In this document: positions 52,185 to 61,979 of the stretch, piece after piece
How the letters are laid out: the number at the start of each line of letters is the position of its first letter
Numbering within the stretch: position 1 is the first letter of the stretch
DNA from: Cryoendolithus antarcticus
Lineage: Eukaryota; Ascomycota; Dothideomycetes; Cladosporiales; Cladosporiaceae
DNA length: 64,000 nt
Reading direction: 5' to 3'
NCBI GenBank assembly: GCA_002077065.1
Contig: NAJO01000020.1
Coordinates: 682,001-746,000, forward strand
The notes under the pieces: generated by a model
Database searches by the model: none
Told to the model about the DNA's origin: nothing
The model's input: only the letters and a program-made list of their open reading frames with translations
Made by a program: the position numbers and the translations under genes

Positions 52185-54861
52185 GCAGAAATGGCGAACA
52201 TGTGCAAAGCGGCTCCGTGGAGGCCGATGCCGATGGACCTGGTGAGGCAGCATAGCGGTGGTATCAGTGACAACTCGTAGGCTGTAAGCTTCCCAGAGCT
52301 ATGATCAGATCTGTGAGCTCTCAGATCGGACCCTATCGTCCGCACCGCTCCACGACGCTAGACGCTGCGCGCCAGATGACAGCATCGATTGTTATCGGCA
52401 CTGCAGGTGCTCATGCCTCGGCTCTCCCAGCAATCTGAAGGTTCTTATATCTTGTTTCCAATGCTTCCCGAACCTCAGCTCGCTCTAGCTTCACGATTGG
52501 TAGACAGTGTACCATTTGTGATGGGTACACCCGCGACCACTTATCGTCGCCGCTGTCTAAGGCGCGATCGAAGAAGCATATCGGTTTCCAGACGTTCCGG
52601 GCAGCGAAGGTTTCAAGCGTAGAGACTACTTACAAGTAAGGAGCGTTCGGAGTTGCCTGGTCCTTACTTTGACCTCCATTTGTTGTCTACCGGGCGCATT
52701 GGCTATTGCTCATCATTGCGGTTAATCAAATCGGAGTACCTAGGCATGACCGTGCTAGGGGTGCTATGGCTACATCGGGTCTCCCGTGAAATCACCGCGC
52801 CGAAAACCACCATCTAGCACAGCCACATCCATCACGCGAGAGAGCAGAGTTCGCGCTGCGCAGCTGGTACCCCACCAAAAGCCCACAACGCTACTCTCGC
52901 TTCAACTTCTCGCAAACTGTGGCTTTGGCGCTACTGCGCCCGTCACACGAATGGCTTGGGGCCGTAGACGGAAGCTGTGCAGGAGGATCACAATCCTTGG
53001 TGAGCTATCGAGTATCGGGGGGACTGCCGTTAGCTGGACATACTCGGGGAGCGGCTTGTTGCGTGTCTCACATGTGGTGACTGGGTTTGCTTGCTAGGGC
53101 CAAGACTGTGGCTTGAAGCTGATCGGGGGTTTGCGGTCAGCCCGGAAATGGGGATGTGAGATGTTCCAGATAATTTGACGATCGTGAGCCTTGTAGCACG
53201 TGTGAGGAGACTTTGCTAGCCAAGACAGATCACAGATATCAGGCATTCGTAGCTATCAGCATTCGCGAGGCTAGGCGGCCTGACGATACATGGTCACATC
53301 GAGGCAACTCAAACTATGATTTGTTACAGGTACAGAGATGATCGACCTCCGCATTCAGACAAGGGCCCACTTCAGAAGACGGCACGCCTTCACGCGTAAC
53401 CCACGCGTTTAGATTTGGATCTCTCAACCGACCTCTAAAGAGATGCACAACCGCCGCCCTTGCTGCTGCCAGATCCCAATGCAGGCACGTCTGTGTGGTA
53501 TTCGCAACGAGTCGCCCAGCGGTGTGACGACAGCTTCCACAAGTGCCAACGGCGTCATGAAACGGTGTCGCCGGGTGTCGCCATCCATCGGTCGTCAGGG
53601 AAGTCCGTTCCGAATTGGCGGGAACTAGAGATCTGCCGCGCCGTGCGTATGCCTTGCATGGAGTTAACCCGCGATTGAATATAGCTCGGGGTAAACACCA
53701 ACTCTGATCGGATGCGGGACTCTCGCCGGGGGTTCATATAGTCAACATACTGGAAAGAATGAAAGTAGCAGACCATAGGCAGAATATTTGATTGCTGCAA
53801 GGTACCCAAATCTGCCGCAAAGCGTTGTATGACGGACGGAAACTTAAGCGGGCATATCGATGCTGGTGGAACAGCACCGAGCCAGGGTGGCCATGTCTAG
53901 CAGGTCGCCTCGCAGCTGGGTCTCAGCCCGTGAGTGGCCATGGGCCTGGTATGCTTTTGCGGGCACTGCTTCCTATAATACAAAGGTACCCATCGCCTGA
54001 CGATGATGACGGGCTGAGAAACAGTGCAGCATCGTAGCCCCGCTCGAGATGCAGGCATTGCATGCGAACCTGGGTCGAGGGTGGAGTATTTGGCAGAGGA
54101 ATAGGTAGCGACGCGTTGTGCGGCTATGGAGCCGAGTTGTACAATGCTGTTGAACAGATCGGATGGGCGACATAGCGCCTGATCAGTCCAGCAAGGACGT
54201 GAGGTTGTGATCGAGGAGATTGGAAAAGCATCGCCGAGTCTGCCCATTGTTTGTGCGGCTGGCTCGGAGATTCGTGCATACCTGAGCTCGTTTCTTGGGC
54301 GAAGTCAATTCTCAGGTCCCCTTCTCGTAGCATCCGCCCCTCTCACCTTCCCTTCCCAATACGCGCCCTGCACGGCTGGCGACCGGACCAGACTGCCGTG
54401 GCCTTGTCTGTCATTCCTTGTCGTGGAACCTGCGCGAGTCACTACCTTCTCGCTTGTGTGTGTGGCTTTGGGCATTGCCGTTGACAGCTTGGGGAGATTT
54501 GGGTCTCGGTCAGACCCTCATACTCACCAACATGTGCATAGCGAGCAGGAGGGTCGCTGTCACGCCTATGATCCCATCTACGTGCTGTTGCTGTGTCGGA
54601 AGAGCACATTTCTGCTAGAGGGAGTTTGGACATGCTCACAGTGCCGACGGTATGGCTTCCCACTCGTCGACACGTGCCCAATCAGAGACAGTTCGCGAAC
54701 TTCCATGCAAGGGACGAAACCACTGACACGACGTGAATCAGCTTTGCGCTTTGGCATCTGGCATATCTACCTCTGCCGTAGGCCTCACTCTAGCCACCGA
54801 GCACCCCGCCGCCGCTCACGTGCAGGAGAGCCGACGCAGACACGCCCCCTCCAACCACGAG
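52185..54861. other. 2.7-kb region without a recognisable gene
   Basis: Between NAS6 and the Byr4-like gene, both on the plus strand. The longest frame (54207-54971, plus) overlaps the start of the Byr4-like gene in another phase and has no domain features. No transposon remnants or long repeats are seen. The right-hand part must include the Byr4-like promoter; its frame is open from 54733 but the first ATG is at 54862. Confidence 0.4.
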
Positions 54862-57800
54862 ATGAGTGTGACGGCAACACTCCCGCCCTCCACCTTTGCA
54901 TTCTCTTTCAGCACACCGGAACACCTGCGCAGCTACCCCGACGCGCCACCATTCTCTCGGTCTCACTCTGAAAATGCCAAGTCCCTAATGAGAAAGACCT
55001 TTGACACAGGCATACGGGAAAGCGGGAAAACAGTGGGCAGTATGAGTGGAGATCGTCGACCACGGCGGGAAGACACAGAGCATTCCCGGACGAGCACGCC
55101 AGGCACTACACATTCAAGCTGGCTAAGGCGCTTTTCCACCAACATATCAACTTCGCGAGAGTCGAGTCGTCCGTCCAGTTCACGTCCTGCGTCCGGTGTA
55201 TTAGCACCTAATCATGGCACGCGACATTTCTCTTACGCGGGTTCGACAACGCCGATGCTACAGGATGAGACGCCGCCTTCTCAAGCGCGGAACAGGCTCG
55301 TCAAGCGCTCAGCTTCTACCAGGAGTATCGCCAGTTCAGCCGCACTATCGTCCGGATCAAAGATTCCCGTCCCTAATTTTCGACGTCCGGCCACAAGCCA
55401 TCAGAGATCAGCAACACTACAGGAGCAGTCTGTGCCAATCGCGGAGAATGAGGCGGAGCCCGGTCACGATCGAAACGACAGTACGCAGTTGCGACATTAC
55501 TTTACGCCAAAAGTAGCAGACACGCCTACTTCATTCATGAGACGCGCGTCGACTGGCATCCCGAATCCCATTCGGCGGATATACCCAGACCGTCGCTATG
55601 TCCCAACGCTGGTCTCCGCTGAGCATTCCGTCGGACGTGCAGAGCTTGAAACAGATGGAGCGCTGAACTTCGACTTTGACTTCGGAGCAGGTACGCCCAG
55701 CTTTGGCGCAGCTACTACCGCAAGTGCGCCCTCCGAACCGAGACGATCCTTCTCCATTGGAGATTTACTTTCTACTGGACCTTCTCCGCTATGGAAGCGT
55801 CCAAAACCTAGCAAGTCACGTCTGCCACATGGCAAGCCTGCGCGCACCAACACTCGCCGTGTCGTGTCTGCGCCACAGCACACGATGGGCAGCGCTCTTA
55901 GCACGTCCCGGGTCGAATCAGATCGACCAGTGAAGCGACGAGAAGTGGGTACATCAACGGTTTCGTCGCCCAGCTTGTACGCTGCTTCCAGCGCAACGCG
56001 CGCAAGTGAAGCGACTGCGCCGCAGGAGATCCAGGTGAATCTCGGAGCTGAAGCATTGACATCACCAGCAGCATCGCCGTACATGCACGGCACATCACCA
56101 AACCCTTCCCTCTCGTCACCACTAGCGCAACGGAGGTTGCCCTCGGCGAGCGAAACGTCAGCCGCGCAACGTCCACCTCGATTGTCCGCAGCAACGTCTG
56201 AGATCACGACTGCGAGTTCTGACAACGAGTCTAAGTCAATAGGCGACGCCAGCACAGACTACCAAAGCGATAACTTCTTTGACTCATTTCCAACCCGTAC
56301 GACGCAGAGCAGTGGCGGTAAGAGGGGACCACCGATCGAGACAATCTTTGACGAGAGCCCGCCGAATTTCTCATCAGGTCGGAGCACGAAGCTGAAGGAC
56401 TTCTTGAACTCTAGTCAGGCGCGAGCTGCGGAGGCTGGGGATCCGCACCGCTACAGTACGATCGAAGAGGAGGGAAGCATATCCACGCCCAGGCGGTCTA
56501 TGAATGAGAAGAGACTGGCATCTTCACCGCACCTCAGTGCTGTTGCGTACAACGTCCTCTCATCCTCGCCGCCAGCGGTGCACGAGGTCGCGGACGTCGA
56601 GGAGATCGACTGGGACGTACCTGAGAACTACACATCGTCGTCAGTCGTCGCAGCAGACCAGCCCGATACCCTGGACAGAGCGCAAGAGGAATTCTACCCT
56701 ACACAACGGAGCTTGCCCTTCCGCCTTGGACCGTTGACGAGACCGCAGAACTCAAGCTCTGTGACTTCAACTCCACAGCGCAATGGTACGACTGACAGGA
56801 CGACTACAATATTTGACTGGTCCGAAGCACAACCGAGCCCTAGCCAGAATCATACACCACCTCGACCAAAGACAGTGCACGGTAAGAAGGACCCCGAGAA
56901 CAGAGGTAGCCGACAGCAAGGTCGTCGCGCTCCAAGCGCCATGCACGCACGCAGTCACAGTGTGCCTGTGGTTCCAGATGTTGATGGTAAGCGTAGTAAT
57001 GCTACAGCTAACAAGTTTGGCACTTGGGGTGTAGGCAGCAAAGCTGTCACAGAGGACTGGAACGAGGACTTTGACTTCGAGGAGGATCTACCAGAGCTCA
57101 TGGGAGCTGCTGAGCTCGAGGAGAAGCGAGTGGACAGCGGTCATGAGATGTTCGTGCCGAAGTCTATACGCGAACAGCAAAATAATGTGGTCGCGAACAT
57201 CGGCTTACTGCGCGAGTGGGGACTGCTAATTGAAGAGCTTAAAGAGCTACGAGTGAGAGCTGTGGCACTGGAGATGCTGACTGGACGACATGCACAGGCT
57301 TGGAGCGAGGTTGACGCCATGATCGCGCTTGCTGATCAAGAAAGTGAGGAGGATACACTCGAGCCACGACGCTCACCGCCCTCGTCACCAGGCTTTGACT
57401 ACGATGCTTTCGATGAGCCGGTCCGCGAAGCTGTCCAGACCGTGCGCGCGAGGACCCAATCCATCCGAGCCGCCTCGCCTGCTTTCACAAGCAACGGAAA
57501 CGCCAGCTCGGGATTATCATTCGATGAGCCCAGCACCCATCTTCAGGCCTTGCTCGCCAGACCTCGCAAGGACTCCGAGGCTGTAGCACGCTCTGTTATC
57601 GAGGCCTTGCAGTACCGGCGCAGCGTCTCCGATTCGACCGCGCTCCAGCCAGTGCAATCCAAGAAAGTCCCGTTCGACACCGGTACGCTGCGACACATTG
57701 TTCCGTACGTCAACAAGCTGAAACGGCAAGTGAAAGAAGCAATGCGCGAGAAAGAAGGATTGTACACTAGTCCTCGACGACGGTCGGGTATCGAGACTGA

Positions 57801-57930
57801 GGATGACATGTTCGATGATGACGATGTCGACGATGATGATGGGCCTTTCGGGCGGATCTTCTATGATCCTGCTAGGAGGCAGTCGAGGAGAGCGGAGGCG
57901 GCTACGGATCATGATGAGCCTTTTGGATGA
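54862..57930 (+). CDS. byr4: Byr4/Bfa1-like two-component GAP subunit (septation/mitotic exit)
   Basis: Single exon, 1022 residues from the first in-frame ATG (MSVTATLPPSTFAFSF). Residues 1-690 are largely Ser/Pro/Thr-rich and disordered, with several WLRRF, RSFSIGDLLS and KRLASSPHLS type phosphosite-like segments. A cluster near 730-830 holds acidic and aromatic motifs (TTTIFDWSEAQPSP, WNEDFDFEEDLPELM), and then MFVPKSIREQQNNVVANIGLLREWGLLIEELKELR at 796-830. This last motif, plus FDFEEDLPELM, is characteristic of Byr4/Bfa1 proteins. Byr4-Cdc16 (Bfa1-Bub2) inactivates the Spg1/Tem1 GTPase at spindle pole bodies and so restrains septation. The acidic C-terminus (DDDDVDDDD) is unusual but may be disordered tail. 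Confidence 0.7.
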   Translation: MSVTATLPPSTFAFSFSTPEHLRSYPDAPPFSRSHSENAKSLMRKTFDTGIRESGKTVGSMSGDRRPRREDTEHSRTSTPGTTHSSWLRRFSTNISTSRESSRPSSSRPASGVLAPNHGTRHFSYAGSTTPMLQDETPPSQARNRLVKRSASTRSIASSAALSSGSKIPVPNFRRPATSHQRSATLQEQSVPIAENEAEPGHDRNDSTQLRHYFTPKVADTPTSFMRRASTGIPNPIRRIYPDRRYVPTLVSAEHSVGRAELETDGALNFDFDFGAGTPSFGAATTASAPSEPRRSFSIGDLLSTGPSPLWKRPKPSKSRLPHGKPARTNTRRVVSAPQHTMGSALSTSRVESDRPVKRREVGTSTVSSPSLYAASSATRASEATAPQEIQVNLGAEALTSPAASPYMHGTSPNPSLSSPLAQRRLPSASETSAAQRPPRLSAATSEITTASSDNESKSIGDASTDYQSDNFFDSFPTRTTQSSGGKRGPPIETIFDESPPNFSSGRSTKLKDFLNSSQARAAEAGDPHRYSTIEEEGSISTPRRSMNEKRLASSPHLSAVAYNVLSSSPPAVHEVADVEEIDWDVPENYTSSSVVAADQPDTLDRAQEEFYPTQRSLPFRLGPLTRPQNSSSVTSTPQRNGTTDRTTTIFDWSEAQPSPSQNHTPPRPKTVHGKKDPENRGSRQQGRRAPSAMHARSHSVPVVPDVDGKRSNATANKFGTWGVGSKAVTEDWNEDFDFEEDLPELMGAAELEEKRVDSGHEMFVPKSIREQQNNVVANIGLLREWGLLIEELKELRVRAVALEMLTGRHAQAWSEVDAMIALADQESEEDTLEPRRSPPSSPGFDYDAFDEPVREAVQTVRARTQSIRAASPAFTSNGNASSGLSFDEPSTHLQALLARPRKDSEAVARSVIEALQYRRSVSDSTALQPVQSKKVPFDTGTLRHIVPYVNKLKRQVKEAMREKEGLYTSPRRRSGIETEDDMFDDDDVDDDDGPFGRIFYDPARRQSRRAEAATDHDEPFG

Positions 57931-58883
57931 AGGACCCTTTGAATCGCTGGGATGTTCAGATGTGCAGGGTCCACGAAGGGCATACTAACTAGTAGCATGC
58001 CTGTTATCGGAGACGGAACAGCGGACTTGGATAAGCACGACTTTCCTGGACACGCTATCTTGCATCGATAAGCATCCCCATCAGCATGCACTAGACCCGG
58101 CTAAACAGTCAGCCAGCAGTGGTAGCGATCCTATAGCACCATACAACTTCAATTGTCACGGCCCATGGGCATGGCTTCCAGGATGTGATCACCATCGCAC
58201 ACCAACAGCTCCAGCAATACCACGGCCTCCCTGCCGGAAGGCTTATTTCGTGCGCTGGCATGCCCAGAGCCACGCATTATAGCAAAAGTTTGATACACGA
58301 GAAGCAAGCAGTATACAGTAGTCCGCGAGGGCAGAAATAGCGTTTCTTTCGCAATGAATGGGATATGTTAGTGGGAAACATGGGTATTGGACTTTCCTAG
58401 CGTCCAGGGTGGCAAGTATGGCAAAGGAGGAAAGCGAGAGCGCAGAGCACAAATGAACTGCTGGGAAATCGATGGAATGGGTTGTTTAGCATAGCGTGTC
58501 AGGTGTCATAGTGTCTAGGAAGGCGGGTACGATAAGCTCGAGAGAAAAGGTAGTCCACGGCCTTTGCCGTGGTCTTTTCACTTTATGTCGACGTGTAATG
58601 CGTCCCGATCTCGTCTCTCGAATGCCTGACTGTAGAGGTTGCCATCTCGAGTACATGCATTGTTAGTTCAGGTTCGCAGTGACTTGCTCGTTCTCGAATC
58701 TTGCACGCGATATGAGGCCATCAGACGCCGCCCTGTGATTCGACGTTCTCAAACCTCACTCCACCTTATCCTACACAAAGCCCAGCAGTCGGATCTCTTC
58801 TCAATAGTAGAACCATAACATTCATTCCTCGACTGACCGACCGCAAATCCTGTCATTGGCCTCCTGTGGTGAGGCGTGCGAAG
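57931..58883. other. Intergenic, Byr4-like 3' end and casein kinase II beta promoter
   Basis: About 950 bp between two plus-strand genes. No coding gene recognised. Confidence 0.4.
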
Positions 58884-60123
58884 ATGGACGACTTCGCGTC
58901 CGACACAGACAGCGATTACACGAGTTATTGGCGAGACTGGGTGAGTGATTTGCGATTTCCTTCATCGTCGACATGTTAGCAAGAGTGGCGAATCCGTGGT
59001 CCCACGAGCCGTCGCGGTTGCGCGTATGCTGAGCTGTCGCTTCTTGTTCCAATCCCTGGGGAGCATCTATCAATAATGTCGCATGGTCATGTAGCAAGTG
59101 CGATATGGCGTACCGCGCCCATCGACTGGCCGGCAAGACAGTTGCACATCATGGGATGTATGGACTTGATACAGATGCTTCTCTGTATGCACTTCGAATT
59201 GTATACTTCACGTGCGCAAAGTGCATGCAGCACTTAGCCTCCATCCTTCTTCGATCATGACCACTTCCAATCGCCATCCAAACGTCAACGTTTACGACCC
59301 ATTCACTAAATCAGTCCTCCAGTTCATCGCAGCCCGCGGCAACGAGTACTTCTGCGAAATCGACGAAGACTACCTCACCGACCGCTTCAATCTCACGGGC
59401 CTAAATACTGAGGTCCAGTACTACCAATATGCCCTAGACCTCGTGACCGATGTCTTTGACATCGAGGTCGACGATGACATGCGCGAGCAGATCGAGAAGA
59501 GCGCCAGGCATCTCTATGGGTTGGTGCACGCCAGATATATCGTTACGACTAGGGGTCTGGCGAAGATGGTGAATTGCCCTCATTTCTTTCGAGCTAATGG
59601 TACCTAGCATTGTACACTAACACTTCATCAGATGGAAAAGTACAAACAAGGTGTCTTTGGCCGCTGCCCACGCGTAATCTGCTCTTCACAACACCTCCTC
59701 CCCATGGGCCAGCACGACACCCCAAGTCACTCGAACGTGAAACTTTACTGTCCCAAGTGCGAGGACATCTACAACCCAAAGTCCTCTCGACATAACTCCA
59801 TAGATGGCGCTTACTTCGGGACCTCATTCCACAACATTCTGTTCCAGGTCTACCCTGCTCTACTACCGCCGAAAACGCAACGGCGGTATGAGCCGAGACT
59901 GTACGGCTTCAGGGTGCACGCGAGTGCAGCGTTGATGCGTTGGCAGGAGGAGCGGAGGGAGGAGATGAAGGAGCGATTGAGGGTCAAGGGGCTGGAGGCG
60001 GGGTTTGAGGAGGGGGAGGAGGGCGAGGGGGGGGAGGAGAGCGAGGATGATGAAGTTGGGGATGGTCAGGATGGGATCGATGATATGTTTGAGGGTGGCG
60101 GAGCGGTTGCGGCGGCTCATTGA
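58884..60123 (+). CDS. CKB1: Casein kinase II regulatory (beta) subunit
   Basis: Exons are 58884-58940, 59323-59568 and 59632-60123; 264 residues. Exon 1 codes MDDFASDTDSDYTSYWRDW. The 382-base first intron is long for this window; the second is 63 bases. The protein continues FIAARGNEYFCEIDEDYLTDRFNLTGL (CKII-beta signature), ALDLVTDVFDIEVDD, KSARHLYGLVHARYIVTTRGLAKM. The zinc ribbon pairs CPRVIC with CPKC, and GTSFHNILFQVYP closes the fold. The C-terminal ~60 residues are Glu/Gly-rich. The subunit tethers CK2 catalytic subunits and selects substrates. An in-frame ATG at 59257 could start an alternative product lacking the N-terminal segment. Confidence 0.94.
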
Positions 60124-60322
60124 TGATTGAACCAGCTTCAAGGGGATGTTGGAGGATTGACTAAATTACAGTGACGCCTCGCCCTATACTGAATGGCGAG
60201 GCAGCGGAAGGCCGTAAAGCTGACTTTTGCCGGAATGAGATACCCAAGGCAGATCCCCCCATTCCTAGACGTGATCGTGCAGCTGCTCACGCTATGTTGT
60301 ACAGTCTGACAAGCCCACTCGT

Positions 60323-61612
60323 TCAATGCCGTTGCTGCGTCCGATCGAAGCTCTCCAGCACACTTCTCGCGACATCCTCCTTCTTCAATTGACTGCTCGC
60401 CTCCCCTACCTCCCTTCGCTCAGTCTGATTAGGTGTCTCTGGCTTGGTGCCTTCTTGAGGTCCAGTAATGAGGTCCTTACTCATAGTCTTCGCCTGCGCC
60501 CGTCCCACACTCCCATAGACAGACATAGCCGTCGCGATCATACCGCCAATATCACCCACATTCCCAGGCACAACAACAGCAGTACCCTCCTTCGCCAACC
60601 GCCCAAATGCCTCCACGTACTTCTCCGCAACACTCAGACTCACAGCGCCCTGCGCGCTCTCCTTGCCCTCAGCAATCGACCTCGCCACAGCATCAATTCC
60701 GCGACTCGTAGCCGTAGCCTTCAGCAGTATAGCCTCCGCCTCACCACTCGCCGTATTGATCTGCTCCGCCTTGAGCGCTTCGGAAGCCAGAATAACACTC
60801 TGCTTCCTTCCCTCAGCAATATTGATTGCGCTCTGCCGTTGCCCCTCAGATTCCAGGATCTCCGCTCTCTTGCTCCGCTCCGCCGTCACCTGCCTGTGCA
60901 TAGCCTCCACCACCGGGCCCGGCGCATGTATATCCCGGATCTCGTATCGCAAGCAGCGCACGCCCCAGTCCGCGGCGGCTTCGTTGATGGCTTGCGTGAT
61001 GTTCGTGTTCAGCGCTGCGCGCTCTTTGAGCACGTGGTCGAGTGTTAGCTGGCCTATCTCGGAGCGCATGGTGGTTTGCGCGAGTTGGGAAATGGCGTAG
61101 TCGGCGTCTTCGACGCCGTAGCTGGCTTTGAAGGGGTCGAAGACTCTAGTATACAGAACTCCATCCAACTCAAGCGTAACGTTGTCTGCTGTGATTGCGC
61201 TCTGGCTGGGAATCTCCATGGCGTTCTCTTTGAGGCTTTTAACGTAGGCGATGCGGTCGATCACTGGGACTAGTAGTGCTAGTCCGGGGTCCAGTACTCG
61301 GTTGAACTTGCCCATTCGCTCCACTATCCATGCTGTCTGTTGAGGGACGAATTTGACTATTGTGTTTGCGGGGAGGGAGGAGCGTTGGAAATATGTGCTT
61401 GGGGAGGAGGAGCCAGCTGGGCTGCCAACGGTCGAAGAGCTGCGGAACATCGACTCTCCAGGTGATGGAAGTCCAGGCGAGGAGGTCGTAGAGAAGGCAT
61501 GGCTAGGGAGTCGTTGCGCAGCAAGTGGGAGGAGAGCATGGCGGGAGTTGTGGATGGCGGCGATGGAGCGGCGAGACAGCTGCGTGCGAGCGGTGGGGAC
61601 GAGCGAGGCCAT
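60323..61612 (-). CDS. SLP2: Mitochondrial stomatin-like protein 2 (SPFH/prohibitin-type)
   Basis: Single exon, 429 residues from the ATG at 61612 (MASLVPTARTQLSRRSIAAI). The first ~60 residues look like a mitochondrial presequence. The SPFH core follows: NTIVKFVPQQTAWIVERMGKF, LDPGLALLVPVIDRIAYV, ITADNVTLELDGVLYTRV, MRSEIGQLTLDHVLKERAALN, INEAAADWGVRCLRYEIRDIH. A helical segment rich in Ala/Glu then leads to ATSRGIDAVARSIAEG and YVEAFGRLAKEGTAVVVPGN. SLP2 organises cardiolipin-rich inner-membrane domains and stabilises proteases and respiratory complexes. The frame extends further upstream without an ATG. It converges with casein kinase II beta, with 199 bp between stops. Confidence 0.9.
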   Translation of the reverse strand: MASLVPTARTQLSRRSIAAIHNSRHALLPLAAQRLPSHAFSTTSSPGLPSPGESMFRSSSTVGSPAGSSSPSTYFQRSSLPANTIVKFVPQQTAWIVERMGKFNRVLDPGLALLVPVIDRIAYVKSLKENAMEIPSQSAITADNVTLELDGVLYTRVFDPFKASYGVEDADYAISQLAQTTMRSEIGQLTLDHVLKERAALNTNITQAINEAAADWGVRCLRYEIRDIHAPGPVVEAMHRQVTAERSKRAEILESEGQRQSAINIAEGRKQSVILASEALKAEQINTASGEAEAILLKATATSRGIDAVARSIAEGKESAQGAVSLSVAEKYVEAFGRLAKEGTAVVVPGNVGDIGGMIATAMSVYGSVGRAQAKTMSKDLITGPQEGTKPETPNQTERREVGEASSQLKKEDVARSVLESFDRTQQRH

Positions 61613-61979
61613 GACGGGTGTTCGATGCTGTGTTATGGTCGTGTGTAGCTCAAATGAAAAGACCAAACATCATCAAAGGTGGGGGTAGCAGCGACAAGAG
61701 AATGCGATGTTCTTGCCTCTCCAAACGGCCAGCGTCGAAGTCCTGTGGTGTCGGTCGTGCACGGACGATACGTGTACGAATACTTGAAGCATCATCGAGA
61801 CAACGGAGGGAATGTATGCTACTATGAGACGACTAGTCCTCAACCGTCCGACGCCAGCGAAGTGATACCAAGCATACCCAAGAGCAGCATGAGTACCCTC
61901 GAAACCCTCAAGGAGACTCACGCTCCAGCAGTCTTGTATCGTCGATCCATCGACGACGACTCATGCTTCTGTCGAGCGC
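61613..61979. other. Intergenic, SLP2 promoter and DPP3 3' end
   Basis: 367 bp between two minus-strand genes; short shadow frames only. Confidence 0.4.

Noticed and set aside
54207..54971. 254-codon plus-strand frame before the Byr4-like gene
   Set aside because: It overlaps the beginning of the Byr4-like gene in another phase and has no recognisable features.
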